A DNA stretch of 64,000 nt from Xenopus tropicalis (Eukaryota; Chordata; Amphibia; Anura; Pipidae). The position numbers and the translations under genes were made by a program. The notes below the pieces were generated by a model. It saw nothing but the letters and a program-made list of their open reading frames with translations. It made no database searches and was not told where the DNA came from. The stretch spans positions 2,048,964 to 2,112,963 of the forward strand of contig NC_030680.2 in assembly GCF_000004195.4 (NCBI RefSeq), given 5' to 3'. Each line of letters opens with the position of its first letter. The stretch's first letter is position 1. Of the stretch, positions 23,128-35,294 are shown piece after piece.

Positions 23128-26100
23128 ACACTCTCTATTGCATAGGGAGCCGGTGTGTGTTAGTTAGAGCTGGACACAGTGAGTAACCAACAAACTACTG
23201 TTTATGTAGAGTTGGATGTTAGACCCTCTCTATTGCATAGGGAGCCGGTGTGTGTTAGTTAGAGCTGGACACAGTGAGTAACCAACAAACTACTGTTTAT
23301 GTAGAGTTGGATGTTAGACCCTCTCTATTGCATAGGGAGCCGGTGTGTGTTAGTTAGAGCTGGACACAGTGAGTAACCAAACAAACTACTGTTTATGTAG
23401 AGTTGGATGTTAGATCCTCTCTATTGCATAGGGAGCCGGTGTGTGTTAGTTAGAGCCGGACACAGTGAGTAACCAAACAAACTACTGTTTATGTAGAGTT
23501 GGATGTTAGACCCTCTCTATTGCATAGGGAGCCGGTGTGTGTTAGTTAGAGCCGGACACAGTGAGTAACCAACAAACTACTGTTTATGTAGAGTTGGATG
23601 TTAGACCCTCTCTATTGCATAGGGAGCCGGTGTGTGTTAGTTAGAGCCGGACACAGTGAGTAACCAAACAAACTACTGTTTATGTAGAGTTGGATGTTAG
23701 ACCCTCTCTATTGCATAGGGAGCCGGTGTGTGTTAGTTAGAGCCGGACACAGTGAGTAACCAAACAAACTACTGTTTATGTAGAGTTGGATGTTAGACCC
23801 TCTCTATTGCATAGGGAGCCGGTGTGTGTTAGTTAGAGCCGGACACAGTGAGTAACCAACAAACTACTGTTTATGTAGAGTTGGATGTTAGATCCTCTCT
23901 ATTGCATAGGGAGCCGGTGTGTGTTAGTTAGAGCCGGACACAGTGAGTAACCAACAAACTACTGTTTATGTAGAGTTGGATGTTAGACCCTCTCTATTGC
24001 ATAGGGAGCCGGTGTGTGTTAGTTAGAGCCGGACACAGTGAGTAACCAAACAAACTACTGTTTATGTAGAGTTGGATGTTAGACCCTCTCTATTGCATAG
24101 GGAGCCGGTGTGTGTTAGTTAGAGCCGGACACAGTGAGTAACCAAACAAACTACTGTTTATGTAGAGTTGGATGTTAGACCCTCTCTATTGCATAGGGAG
24201 CCGGTGTGTGTTAGTTAGAGCCGGACACAGTGAGTAACCAAACAAACTACTGTTTATGTAGAGTTGGATGTTAGACCCTCTCTATTGCATAGGGAGCCGG
24301 TGTGTGTTAGTTAGAGCCGGACACAGTGAGTAACCAACAAACTACTGTTTATGTAGAGTTGGATGTTAGATCCTCTCTATTGCATAGGGAGCCGGTGTGT
24401 GTTAGTTAGAGCCGGACACAGTGAGTAACCAACAAACTACTGTTTATGTAGAGTTGGATGTTAGACCCTCTCTATTGCATAGGGAGCCGGTGTGTGTTAG
24501 TTAGAGCCGGACACAGTGAGTAACCAACAAACTACTGTTTATGTAGAGTTGGATGTTAGACCCTCTCTATTGCATAGGGAGCCGGTGTGTGTTAGTTAGA
24601 GCCGGACACAGTGAGTAACCAACAAACTACTGTTTATGTAGAGTTGGATGTTAGACCCTCTCTATTGCATAGGGAGCCGGTGTGTGTTAGTTAGAGCCAG
24701 ACACAGTGAGTAACCAAACAAACTACTGTTTATGTAGAGTTGGATGTTAGACCCTCTCTATTGCATAGGGAGCCGGTGTGTGTTAGTTAGAGCCGGACAC
24801 AGTGAGTAACCAACAAACTACTGTTTATGTAGAGTTGGATGTTAGACCCTCTCTATTGCATAGGGAGCCGGTGTGTGTTAGTTAGAGCCGGACACAGTAA
24901 GTAACCAAACAAACTACTGTTTATGTAGAGTTGGATGTTAGACCCTCTCTATTGCATAGGGAGCCGGTGTGTGTTAGTTAGAGCCGGACACAGTGAGTAA
25001 CCAAACAAACTACTGTTTATGTAGAGTTGGATGTTAGACCCTCTCTATTGCATAGGGAGCCGGTGTGTGTTAGTTAGAGCCGGACACAGTGAGTAACCAA
25101 ACAAACTACTGTTTATGTAGAGTTGGATGTTAGACCCTCTCTATTGCATAGGGAGCCGGTGTGTGTTAGTTAGAGCCGGACACAGTGAGTAACCAACAAA
25201 CTACTGTTTATGTAGAGTTGGATGTTAGACCCTCTCTATTGCATAGGGAGCCGGTGTGTGTTAGTTAGAGCCGGACACAGTGAGTAACCAACAAACTACT
25301 GTTTATGTAGAGTTGGATGTTAGACCCTCTCTATTGCATAGGGAGCCGGTGTGTGTTAGTTAGAGCCGGACACAGTGAGTAACCAAACTACTGTTTATGT
25401 AGAGTTGGATGTTAGACCCTCTCTATTGCATAGGGAGCCGGTGTGTGTTAGTTAGAGCCGGACACAGTGAGTAACCAAACAAACTACTGTTTATGTAGAG
25501 TTGGATGTTAGACCCTCTCTATTGCATAGGGAGCCGGTGTGTGTTAGTTAGAGCCGGACACAGTGAGTAACCAACAAACTACTGTTTATGTAGAGTTGGA
25601 TGTTAGACCCTCTCTATTGCATAGGGAGCCGGTGTGTGTTAGTTAGAGCCGGACACAGTGAGTAACCAACAAACTACTGTTTATGTAGAGTTGGATGTTA
25701 GATCCTCTCTATTGCATAGGGAGCCGGTGTGTGTTAGTTAGAGCCGGACACAGTGAGTAACCAAACTACTGTTTATGTAGAGTTGGATGTTAGACCCTCT
25801 CTATTGCATAGGGAGCCGGTGTGTGTTAGTTAGAGCCGGACACAGTGAGTAACCAACAAACTACTGTTTATGTAGAGTTGGATGTTAGATCCTCTCTATT
25901 GCATAGGGAGCCGGTGTGTGTTAGTTAGAGCCGGACACAGTGAGTAACCAACAAACTACTGTTTATGTAGAGTTGGATGTTAGACCCTCTCTATTGCATA
26001 GGGAGCCAGTGTGTGTTAGTTAGAGCCGGACACAGTGAGTAACCAACAAACTACTGTTTATGTAGAGTTGGATGTTAGATCCTCTCTATTGCATAGGGAG

Positions 26101-27458
26101 CCGGTGTGTGTTAGTTAGAGCCGGACACAGTGAGTAACCAAACAAACTACTGTTTATGTAGAGTTGGATGTTAGACCCTCTCTATTGCATAGGGAGCCGG
26201 TGTGTGTTAGTTAGAGCCGGACACAGTGAGTAACCATCAAACTACTGTTTATGTAGAGTTGGATGTTAGACCCTCTCTATTGCATAGGGAGCCGGTGTGT
26301 GTTAGTTAGAGCCGGACACAGTGAGTAACCAAACAAACTACTGTTTATGTAGAGTTGGATGTTAGACCCTCTCTATTGCATAGGGAGCCGGTGTGTGTTA
26401 GTTAGAGCCGGACACAGTGAGTAACCAAACAAACTACTGTTTATGTAGAGTTGGATGTTAGATCCTCTCTATTGCATAGGGAGCCGGTGTGTGTTAGTTA
26501 GAGCCGGACACAGTGAGTAACCAACAAACTACTGTTTATGTAGAGTTGGATGTTAGATCCTCTCTATTGCATAGGGAGCCGGTGTGTGTTAGTTAGAGCC
26601 GGACACAGTGAGTAACCAAACTACTGTTTATGTAGAGTTGGATGTTAGACCCTCTCTATTGCATAGGGAGCCGGTGTGTGTTAGTTAGAGCCGGACACAG
26701 TGAGTAACCAACAAACTACTGTTTATGTAGAGTTGGATGTTAGATCCTCTCTATTGCATAGGGAGCCGGTGTGTGTTAGTTAGAGCCGGACACAGTGAGT
26801 AACCAACAAACTACTGTTTATGTAGAGTTGGATGTTAGACCCTCTCTATTGCATAGGGAGCCGGTGTGTGTTAGTTAGAGCCGGACACAGTGAGTAACCA
26901 ACAAACTACTGTTTATGTAGAGTTGGATGTTAGATCCTCTCTATTGCATAGGGAGCCGGTGTGTGTTAGTTAGAGCCGGACACAGTGAGTAACCAAACAA
27001 ACTACTGTTTATGTAGAGTTGGATGTTAGACCCTCTCTATTGCATAGGGAGCCGGTGTGTGTTAGTTAGAGCCGGACACAGTGAGTAACCATCAAACTAC
27101 TGTTTATGTAGAGTTGGATGTTAGATCCTCTCTATTGCATAGGGAGCCGGTGTGTGTTAGTTAGAGCCGGACACAGTGAGTAACCAACAAACTACTGTTT
27201 ATGTAGAGTTGGATGTTAGACCCTCTCTATTGCATAGGGAGCCGGTGTGTGTTAGTTAGAGCCGGACACAGTGAGTAACCAAACAAACTACTGTTTATGT
27301 AGAGTTGGATGTTAGACCCTCTCTATTGCATAGGGAGCCGGTGTGTGTTAGTTAGAGCCGGACACAGTGAGTAACCAAACAAACTACTGTTTATGTAGAG
27401 TTGGATGTTAGATCCTCTCTATTGCATAGGGAGCCGGTGTGTGTTAGTTAGAGCCGGA
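23128..27458. repeat. 95-bp satellite, main block, about 45 copies
   Basis: Same unit and same length variants as at 15029-17932. The first three copies share a 'gagctggacac' variant not seen elsewhere, which marks local spread. The array ends mid-unit at 'gccggacag', followed by unique sequence holding 'aataaagctt'. Confidence 0.95.
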
Positions 27459-27782
27459 CAGGGTAGAGTTTATTTTTATGATTTGGTTACTGATGTATCC
27501 TGTGTGCCGGTTATATTTGAATAAAGCTTAAACCTATATGCTGGGTGTGAGCTGTTGTTTCTGAGACCAATCTGATCCCTGCAATCTGTCTAAACCCCCA
27601 GAGATTGCGCCGTTTGGTCGAGTTGCCTTACAGTTTATACTATATATATATATATATATGTCTTCCAACTGAGCCGCACTCCAACGTTATAAAACATAGC
27701 TTTTATTCAAGCATTTTTAAAAAACGAGTGTAATAATCGTTCAAAGCAGTATAACTATACTTATCAGTCCATTATGCCACAT

Positions 27783-27832
27783 CCGCGCGACATTTCAGGG
27801 GCCTCCTACCCCCTTTCTCAAGCGCACCTCGT
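27783..27832 (-). ncRNA. Hammerhead-ribozyme-like fold in the Penelope end
   Basis: On the minus strand I read helix I 'gcgc' (27821-27824 region), a core 'ttgagaa', helix II 'agggg/ccccu', then GAAA (27796-27793) and a GUC cleavage triplet (27791-27789) followed by 'gcgcgg', which pairs back to the 5' 'gcgc'. The core differs from CUGANGA (UUGAGAA), so activity is uncertain. The other end (29137-29215, plus strand) has the same layout but lost GAAA. Confidence 0.4.
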
Positions 27833-27834
27833 GG

Positions 27835-28026
27835 CTAAGCACAGTCAGTAGTAGGTTTTGTATAAATTCTTGTGAGGAATTTTTGTTCACTTCTACTAAC
27901 CTCAACATCCAAAAAGACTATTTTGTGGGTATCAGCTGTCATTGTAAATTTAATGTCTGGATGGGCCCCATTTATCTGATCACGGAAGACGGACAGGGAC
28001 TCCAGGTCACCCCACCATAGGAGAAA
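27835..28026 (-). pseudogene. Penelope reverse-transcriptase fragment
   Basis: 64 codons running FLLWWGDLESL, then FTMTADTHKIVFLDVEVSR and YTKPT. This matches the segment after the YxDD box and through the FLD motif of Penelope RT. The catalytic box lies just upstream, and the reading frame is lost in that direction; no complete RT is present. Confidence 0.75.
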
Positions 28027-28076
28027 CACATCATCAATGTTATCCTAAACATGTCCTTCAGGAAGGTCTTTCTAAA

Positions 28077-28788
28077 GTGAGTAGAAATAAAGGGACTAGT
28101 CAACCTAATAAACGCAAAACTACACAACGGATGACATTTGTTTCTCAATATCATGCGCAAAGTGGCCAAATTCAATCTATTCTTCAGAAACATTGGCATT
28201 TATTAAGGGAATCATATCCTACAGTTGAAACATTCCAACATGCTCCTATGATGTCATATCGTAGGGGCCATACAATAGGTGGTAAATTGGTAAGAGCTGA
28301 GGTCTCCCCTGTACCGAGAATTCACTTTCTTAAGTCCGCCTAGAGAAGGTATGTACAAATGTAAGGGTTGCACCCAATGTCGTTTTGTTTTGGTGGGACC
28401 ACGATTCACTGACCCCCACACAGGGAGATCATATAAAATACGGGGACATCATACATGTGACACCAACTATGTGGTATATATGTTAGTCTGTCCGTGTAAT
28501 TTAATCTATATCGGAGAGACTATTCAGAAAGTTAAGGACAGGTTTTCACAACATAGATCAATGGTGAATACTGGTAATAGAACTCTCCCAGTATCTAGAC
28601 ATTGTTTAGAATTGGGACATACAGCTGATGATCCCAAATATTGGGTTATACAACATGTCCCTGCCCCTGGGAGAGGTGGAGACTGGGTAAAAATCCTCAA
28701 GAAAACTGAGGTAGAATGGATTCATTGCTTAAATTCTTTAGCTCCATATGGGTTAAATAGGGATATTGATTTACATTTATTTTTGTAA
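28077..28788 (+). pseudogene. Penelope C-terminal domain with GIY-YIG endonuclease
   Basis: Two frames separated by one stop at 28341-28343. The first (to 28341) shows the linker common in Penelope proteins (HWHLLRESYPT, MMSYRRGHTIGGKLVRAE). The second (28351-28788, 145 codons) has a C-x2-C-x2-C zinc motif (residues 4-10), VVY (41-43) and YIG (53-55) forming the GIY-YIG signature, then R64 and H68. The domain nicks DNA to prime reverse transcription. One stop breaks the frame; the catalytic part is otherwise intact. Confidence 0.8.
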
Positions 28789-29136
28789 AATAACCTTTTT
28801 CTTTACTGTTGCTCTTTATTTATTTTTGCTTTAAAAATGCTTTATTTCTTTTTTTATTTTTATCTGTATAATGAATGTTTATGCTGAATAACTAGGGCTG
28901 TTTTAGATTCTAAGCCCTGTCTTTGATATGACTGTAATGTGCCAAGTTCTGTTTCAATATTATGTATGCATAGATGCCTTTATATAATAGACTGATGGCT
29001 CCTTATTATTATATACTGAATTGATGTGCCAGCTTCTGTGTATACTGATTACACTGACAGTGTGATCCGTTTCCATGGTGACCCGCTACGTCACTTCCGG
29101 TATTCGGTTATACAAGGAAGTAACAAGTTATGCAGA

Positions 29137-29328
29137 CTACTGACTGTGCTTAGCCACGAGGAGCGCTTGAGAAAGGGGGTAGGAGGCCCCTATAACATCG
29201 CGCGGATGTGGCATAATGGACTGATAAGTATAGTTATACTGCTTTGAACGATTATTACACTCGTTTTTTAAAAATGCTTGAATAAAAGCTATGTTTTATA
29301 ACGTTGGAGTGCGGCTTGGTTCGAAGAC
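29137..29328 (+). repeat. Right inverted end of the Penelope-like element
   Basis: Reverse complement of 27657-27852 with scattered differences. It includes the decayed hammerhead-like segment and the 'gaataaaagctatgtttta' tail. Confidence 0.8.
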
Positions 29329-29447
29329 ATATTATTGTGCAGGTGGACTCCCTGCGATTTGAGCTTGTTTAACACACCCACATCATTATATTGTATTTAG
29401 GTCTGAGTGCATCGTACATTGGTTTCTGTATATATATATATAGAGAG

Positions 29448-29709
29448 AGAGAATACAGAATGTCGGCACTCACAGGATTTCCATGAAGATAATCACTGGC
29501 AGTCAGTCATATTTCAAGGTGCAATCAAAAAAGGAGTTTATTATTCCAACGTTTCAGTTCCCTACTGGAACTTTCGTCAGGGAAAGTTCCAGTAGGGAAC
29601 TGAAACGTTGGAATAATAAACTCCTTTTTTGATTGCACCTTGAAATATGACTGACTGCCAGTGATTATCTTCATGGAAATCCTGTGAGTGCCGACATTCT
29701 GTATTCTCT
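29448..29709. repeat. Near-perfect 128-bp palindrome
   Basis: Arms 29448-29575 and 29582-29709 are reverse complements around a 6-base centre (gtcagg). The arms contain 'gaaacgttggaataataaa', a motif found in hammerhead-bearing retroelement ends. Flanked by TA microsatellites (29430-29442, 29760-29780). It looks like a fold-back or head-to-head copy of a Penelope-type terminal repeat. Confidence 0.9.
29544..29585 (-). ncRNA. Hammerhead-ribozyme-like motif in the palindrome's left arm
   Basis: Minus strand reads UUCC, then CUGACGA (29580-29574), a 6-bp helix II (AGUUCC/GGAACU), GAAA (29555-29552), C, GUU, then GGAA, which pairs with the opening UUCC. Core nucleotides are all consensus. Helix I is only 4 bp and partly in the palindrome centre, so function is unproven. 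The right arm lacks the CUGACGA part. Confidence 0.45.
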
Positions 29710-30204
29710 ATTTTAAATTTTGCTGCTCTGGAACTTTGGTGTGCTCTTCACTCTGCACTCTATATATATATATATATATGACTTTGTGATGTCTGAAAAT
29801 GTGACCAGCAACAGACTTTAAAATGTTTTAAACAATGCAATCTCCATTAAAAGTTTTAAAACACATACAGAATAATTTCACATATAAGAGCAGCCGTAGG
29901 AATCAGGAAACCCTTTACCCCCATTAATCTTGTGCTTACACAGTTACCTGGTTTTCCATTTTAGAATTCCAAAATAATCTAAAAGTCACTTTTATACGTT
30001 TTTTTAAATAAGAATCTTTTGGCGGGAAAACCAAGGCAACAAAACACATAATAGGCAATAAAAAAGATAAAAATAAAAACTAAATAAAAACGTAATAATC
30101 CGAATTTTCCCTTCCAGAACACAATTTTCTTTTCCATTTTCTCTAAATACCAACATTTTGCACCATTGTTTAGTTTGTAAACTAAACTTTGATTTCTTTA
30201 TCCT
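29710..30204. other. Intronic, no recognised features
   Basis: AT-rich with a TA microsatellite near 29760-29780. No exon or element end was recognised. Confidence 0.5.
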
Positions 30205-31215
30205 TAAAGGACAATTAAACCCTAAAAAAGAATATGGCTAGAAATGTTTAGCTGTGGGGTTTGAGCCTCTGTACCAGCCCAACGGCACCAAAGCTCTATA
30301 GAAATAAAGCCCCATGCCCCTGAAGATGCCCCAGTAGCTCTCCATCTTTTGCCCAACTACTGCACATGCTCAGTCTGCTCTTGGCTGATGTCACTGAGCT
30401 TAGGGAGCAACTCCCAATATTCTTCTTTCCCCTGCCTGCTTGCTCTAGTCTCTGCCTGTTCCCTACATGCATACAGGCCAACCAATCACAGTCCTGTCTG
30501 GCACTTTGAGCTTGGGGAGAGACTTTAGCTGAATCCTTATTGTGGGACTTTTCTTTCCCCCTTGTAATGACCCCAAATACTGAGCTGTGTAACAAATATA
30601 AGTTACAAAGGTTGGAAACAGAGGCAGAAGCTGAGACAAAAGTTCCAGTCACTTTGCTGTTACAAACAGCCCCTCTGGGAATAAACTGCCCCATTGGAAA
30701 GGTTTCTCTGTATGTAACACAGTGACTGTATCTGCCCCTTACACTCCCCCCCAGGGCTAAGGTACAGAGTATTACTAGCTTTAGCACTGGGGCTGGCTGG
30801 CTTGCTTGCTTGCTTTTTTTTTTTTTTTTTTTTTGCTTTTATATACAACCACACAACACACAAATAACTTGTATCAAAGTGTTTATGAAGCAGTTGCATG
30901 GGGGTGTGTGTGCATTACACACGGGGAGAGGCCAAACTGTGCCAGTAGGTGTATAGGCAGAACAACATGTACAGGGGAACCTCTGCACAAACACTATGTT
31001 CCTTCCCAGGATGCAAAGTGACTGGCACTGAGCTCAGAGTTTGTGTCTCACTATTATAAACAGGCTGTGTATGGAACCCCCAGTCTGTATGGCACCCCTC
31101 AGTATGTATGGAACCCCCAGTCTATATGGCACCCCCCAGTCTATATGGCACCCCCCAGTCTGTATGGCACCCCCAGTCTGTGTATGGAACCCCCAGTCTG
31201 CTCAGCAACCCCCCG
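30205..31215 (+). mobile_element. Interspersed 1-kb repeat, copy 1
   Basis: Begins 'aaaggacaattaaacccta', and is matched in inverse orientation by 48640-49604. Contains a poly-T run (30813-30834) and a short tandem of about 20-30 bp ('cccagtctgtatggcaccc', 31075-31205). End structure suggests a MITE-like or composite element; no coding capacity. The two copies allow direct alignment. Confidence 0.7.
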
Positions 31216-31265
31216 CTTTGTATTGTGTTCTGGTTGTGCTGTAACTCTCTGCTTAGTGTAAAAGG

Positions 31266-31560
31266 CAAACTAAATTGTGTCAGGCCCCTTGCTGGTACCT
31301 TACATATAGAGATAATGATGGCATTTTCCCGTCATTATATGGCACAGGAATCAGACATGGGGATAAAGGGACAGACTTGTTCAGTGCTGGGAAACTGTGC
31401 TTATTGCTCCCAACTCCAATTGCAGGAACAGAGAACAGGGAGCCGGATTTACTCACATCAGCTGGGATTCTCATTGGGGGATTCTTTTGCATATTTATGC
31501 AGCCACTGGCTTTGTGCTGTTGTTTTGATAATTTACTACGTTCCCTAAGCTCCGTCTCCC
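31266..31560 (+). mobile_element. Partial MITE, same family as 10968-11558
   Basis: From about 31279 ('tgtcaggccccttgctgg') to about 31495 the sequence is almost identical to 11150-11360. The ends are lost at both sides. It is joined to the preceding 1-kb repeat; the same two families are also neighbours at 47.7-49.6 kb. Confidence 0.8.
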
Positions 31561-32699
31561 AACAGCAGCCCAGAGCAAACTGAGCATGTGCAGGAGCCAG
31601 ATATTATAGAAGATGGTCTAACAAAGTAACAAGATGGCGGCCCCCTGTGGACAACTTTGAAAGCATAAATCATTAGTTTAATTAGGCTTCTCAGCCTCTG
31701 GGCTTGGGCAGTAAGTTCATAATGTTTATGTTTATGTTCAGTATATAAAATACAGCATTTCTAATGATTTTCTATTTTAGACTTTAGTTATCCTTTAAAA
31801 TCAGGGTCAGAACTAGGGATAGGCAGGAGAGGCACCTGCATAGGGTGCAATGGGGGTACCAAGTAGGAACCTCTTCTTGCACCTACCACTGATTTTGGAC
31901 CCTTTCCCCCCACTGCAGTAACCCCGCTGCCCTGTGTTCACAAGTGCCAGTACACACACACGGGGTGGGCATTGGGGCGGGGTGTGGGAACTGGATGGGC
32001 CAAGTTTACCAGGTTGCCTAGGGCACCTGGCAAGCTTGGCCCGGCACTGCTTAAACTGGATTTTAGATGTTTGCTGTTGGTCCCTTTTACCTTTTAAACC
32101 TGAAGAAGCACAGAAATAAGAATTACCCTATCCATAGCAGCCGGTGTAGTACAATAAACAGAAATAACAGCCAAGGGTATTGACCTGGTTACCTCCATAA
32201 AAACCTGTCAAAAGCCTAACAAAGTCCAAGGATATAAAAGGCCAAAGTCTGGTCTCTGTCATTCTGATACCAAACCATAATATTTAGATGCCCCCAGACT
32301 GGAACACCACAAACGTGATTGGCCTCTCATTATCAAGATCAAACCTATCCCCTTTTTTTGAAAAAATATAATCCCGTGGTGCCAAGTCAAAGGTGACTTA
32401 GTGCAGGTTTCTGCCCATGTGATTATCAGCGATGTTACTATGGGGGAGAAGATAGATATTGTGTGCTTCCTCCACAGCATGGGCTGCAAAATGGAGTCTA
32501 GGCTCCCACAATGCACTGTAATAGGTCACATGTTAGAAGTATTTTGGTTACAATGGGTCAGAGATTACACTGAAATGGATACCTGCATATACAGCAAACA
32601 GCTAGCAAAGAGAGTTCACTGGAAATGAGTAACAAAAAATGACCAAAAACCTTCCAATGAATAAGGTTGTTACCTCTAAACTTGTGAGAATCCACAATC
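31561..32699. other. Intronic, possible degraded repeats
   Basis: 31800-32050 has the look of a short DNA-element relic ('ctagggcacctggcaagc' near its right end), but the ends are unclear. 32100-32690 shows no supported feature. Confidence 0.35.
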
Positions 32700-33430
32700 T
32701 CCTGAACCTCTAACTCTTGATGCCCTTCAATAGAAAAAGGAGTTGTAGGAGTAGAGACAAAAGAAAAACATTAGTAACCACCGGTTTAAGGAGGGAGACA
32801 TGAAAGGAGTTCAAAATCTTCATACTGGGAGGGAGTTTGATCTTAACACAAACAAGATTGATGATTTCTTTGACTTTAAAAAGACCAATGTATCGAGGAC
32901 CCAACATAGAGGAAGGAACATGAAGCTTTATATTCTTAGAAGATAACTATATGGAATCTCCAACTGCAAAACAAGGAGCGGGTCTAGGACGTCTGTCTGC
33001 TGCCTTCTTCTGATGGACAGAAACCTTCACCAGAGCCTGAAGAGCAGAAGACCAAATAGACTTGAAGTCATGAACGGCAGCTTCAGCGGCAGGAACATTC
33101 ACTTTGAGTACAGAAGAAGGTAGAGACAGGGGATTCTGGCCATAAACACAAACAAATGGAGAAGAACCTAAAGCTTCATGCCTGAGGTTATTATTATTAT
33201 TATTATTAGGTTCAGTCCAGGGGAGAAGTTCTGACCAGTTGTCATGGTTTTGAGAAATAAAACAGCAAAGAAACTGTTCCAGGACTTTATTGGTTCTTTC
33301 AGCTTGACCGTTACTCTGTGGATGATAGGCTGAAGAGAAATTTAAACTAATTCCCAGCAAAGCAGGATTTAGAAATACAAAAGCTTCAGCAAAGTCAGAA
33401 TAGTCTAAACCAACTTGGGCACTAAATCAA
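32700..33430 (-). pseudogene. Ty3/gypsy retrotransposon pol remnant (integrase end)
   Basis: Minus strand. A short YSDFAEAF segment, typical of the start of the gypsy RT, is fused in frame to integrase sequence from which the centre is missing: FSSAYHPQSNGQAERTNK, then LPWTE, SSPFVCVYGQNPL. A run of 'att' triplets encodes an Asn tract (NNNNNNN) inside. A second frame (32710-32907) has [10 protein letters not shown] and [10 protein letters not shown], the GPY/F module of the integrase tail. A large internal deletion removed RT, RNase H and the catalytic integrase core. Retrotransposon relic, not a host gene. Confidence 0.85.
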
Positions 33431-34243
33431 ACAAGGAAGTGCTTTTTACATTGGAATTTGGTGCTAAAAGTGACATCATGACACAGCGGCACCTGCGTTA
33501 CTGCACATGTACGTGCGTGCCTATGGCCGGTGGGTGCCTATGGCCGGTGCATGCCTATGGCCGGTGCGTGCTGGAACAGGCTGAAAAGGATGAGTGCCTA
33601 CATGGAGGAGCCGGGGGACCAGTGTTCCTCACCAGCTTCTTTAAAAACAGATATAAGATCCTCTTTTAAAATTTTCCAAAAACACTTAAAATTCATTTGC
33701 CTCTGGGGCTCTGCCTCAACTACTCACTCCTTGTCAGGGCAACAGACTGTCCTTTCTCACTAGCCCTCGCTACCTTTCACTCCTAGAGCAAACTCACCCT
33801 CCACTACTACCCACTAGGATTCAGTCTGCCTAATGGCCTGGCCACATCAGTCTTGATCTAATCTCAATGTGTTTCTAGGCCAAAAGGGTAAGTGCCCACC
33901 TAAAGCACTCCCTTATATTGACTATGGCAAGAGGGTTTGGTGCCACCTCCTGGCTGAACCTGCACATTACCAGATATTTACAATACTAACGTAAATCTTT
34001 TATTTTACCTCTTTACAAGGCATCAGAGTTTCCCTGTACCTGTACCTGAAGCCATTGCGCCAGCCCAGATGCAGGAACATGGAGTGGATACTGTGCTGCC
34101 CCAGCAGTTAACATTGTATATTATGTTTTATTGTTAATGGTTTATAGGTATTCTTATTGTTACGCTGCCACCTAGTGACCAAGGTCGCATTACAACTTGT
34201 TTATTTCTAAGTCTGTAGACCCTCCCATCGCTTCCTTATGTGT
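33431..34243. other. Intronic, little recognised
   Basis: A short tandem of 'cctatggccggtgcgtg'-like units lies at 33520-33570. The remainder shows nothing I can name. Confidence 0.4.
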
Positions 34244-34247
34244 GATG

Positions 34248-35117
34248 GCTTACTAACAGGCTGGTGGCTGGTTGAATCAACTTGCTTTCATTTCAACTAA
34301 AAAGGGATAAGTATTCTTTACTAACTTTATCAAAACCATTGTGTTTTTTTACTGTTGGGTTTTATTTATTTTTTTCATAAGTAATTGTTGTTTTTGGAGC
34401 TAATTTACAAAGTTTGTGGGATCCATAGGCTTACAGCAGGTTACATTCCCTTGTAATTACCCTCAGCTTGAGGAGGGTGGGGTTTGATTAGTTCACCTTT
34501 ACAGACTGCATAAATAGAACCACAGGCAGTCCAGTGAGCTGCTTACTAACAGGCTGGTGGCTGGTTGAATCAACTTGCTTTCATTTCAACTAAAAAGGGA
34601 TAAGTATTCTTTACTAACTTTATCAAAACCATTGTGTTTTTTTACTGTTGGGTTTTATTTATTTTTTTCATAAGTAATTGTTGTTTTTGGAGCTAATTTA
34701 CAAAGTTTGTGGGATCCATAGGCTTACAGCAGGTTACATTCCCTTGTAATTACCCTCAGCTTGAGGAGGGTGGGGTTTGATTAGTTCACCTTTACAGACT
34801 GCATAAATAGAACCACAGGCAGTCCAGTGAGCTGCTTATTAACAGGCTGGTGGCTGGTTGAATCAACTTGCTTTCATTTCAACTAAAAAGGGATAAGTAT
34901 TCTTTACTAACTTTATCAAAACCATTGTGTTTTTTTACTGTTGGGTTTTATTTATTTTTTCATAAGTAATTGTTGTTTTGGAGCTAATTTACAAAGTTTG
35001 TGGGATCCATAGGCTTACAGCAGGTTACATTCCCTTGTAATTACCCTCAGCTTGAGGAGGGTGGGGTTTGATTAGTTCACCTTTACAGACTGCATAAATA
35101 GAACCACAGGCACTCCA
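34248..35117 (+). repeat. Three 293-bp tandem monomers at the CR1 5' end
   Basis: Copies start at 34248, 34541 and 34834, each with 'gcttactaacaggctgg' (third: gcttattaac). The first two are almost identical; the third has two small deletions. Their location directly upstream of the 5' UTR resembles promoter monomers of other LINEs. Each includes 'cataaatagaacca', a TATA-like motif; promoter role is inferred. Confidence 0.9.
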
Positions 35118-35294
35118 GTGGAGCTTGCTCTGGTGGTAGGTGCTCTGTAAGTGATTGCTCTTGAAGTGGGACTCTGTAAGTGGAGTTATAAACTCAGGAG
35201 TTAAACACTAAGGGAGTTAAAAATAAGGTAAAACAAGGTATTTACTACAAGTCCTTACACCTATTTTTGTTTAACTGTTCTTGTAACTGGGAGA

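Larger units (their letters stand above)
27657..29328. mobile_element. Rearranged Penelope-like retroelement with inverted ends
   Basis: Outer flanks are inverted repeats of about 170-190 bp: 27657-27852 matches the reverse complement of 29137-29328. Inside, a reverse-transcriptase fragment is on the minus strand and a GIY-YIG endonuclease end is on the plus strand, meeting near 28070. Penelope elements are known to carry RT plus GIY-YIG and to leave copies with inverted terminal segments; this copy has lost most of the RT. Confidence 0.75.

Noticed and set aside
30296..30787. 163-codon minus-strand ORF, with a similar frame at 48916-49341
   Set aside because: Both lie in copies of the same non-coding interspersed repeat; no domain is recognised.
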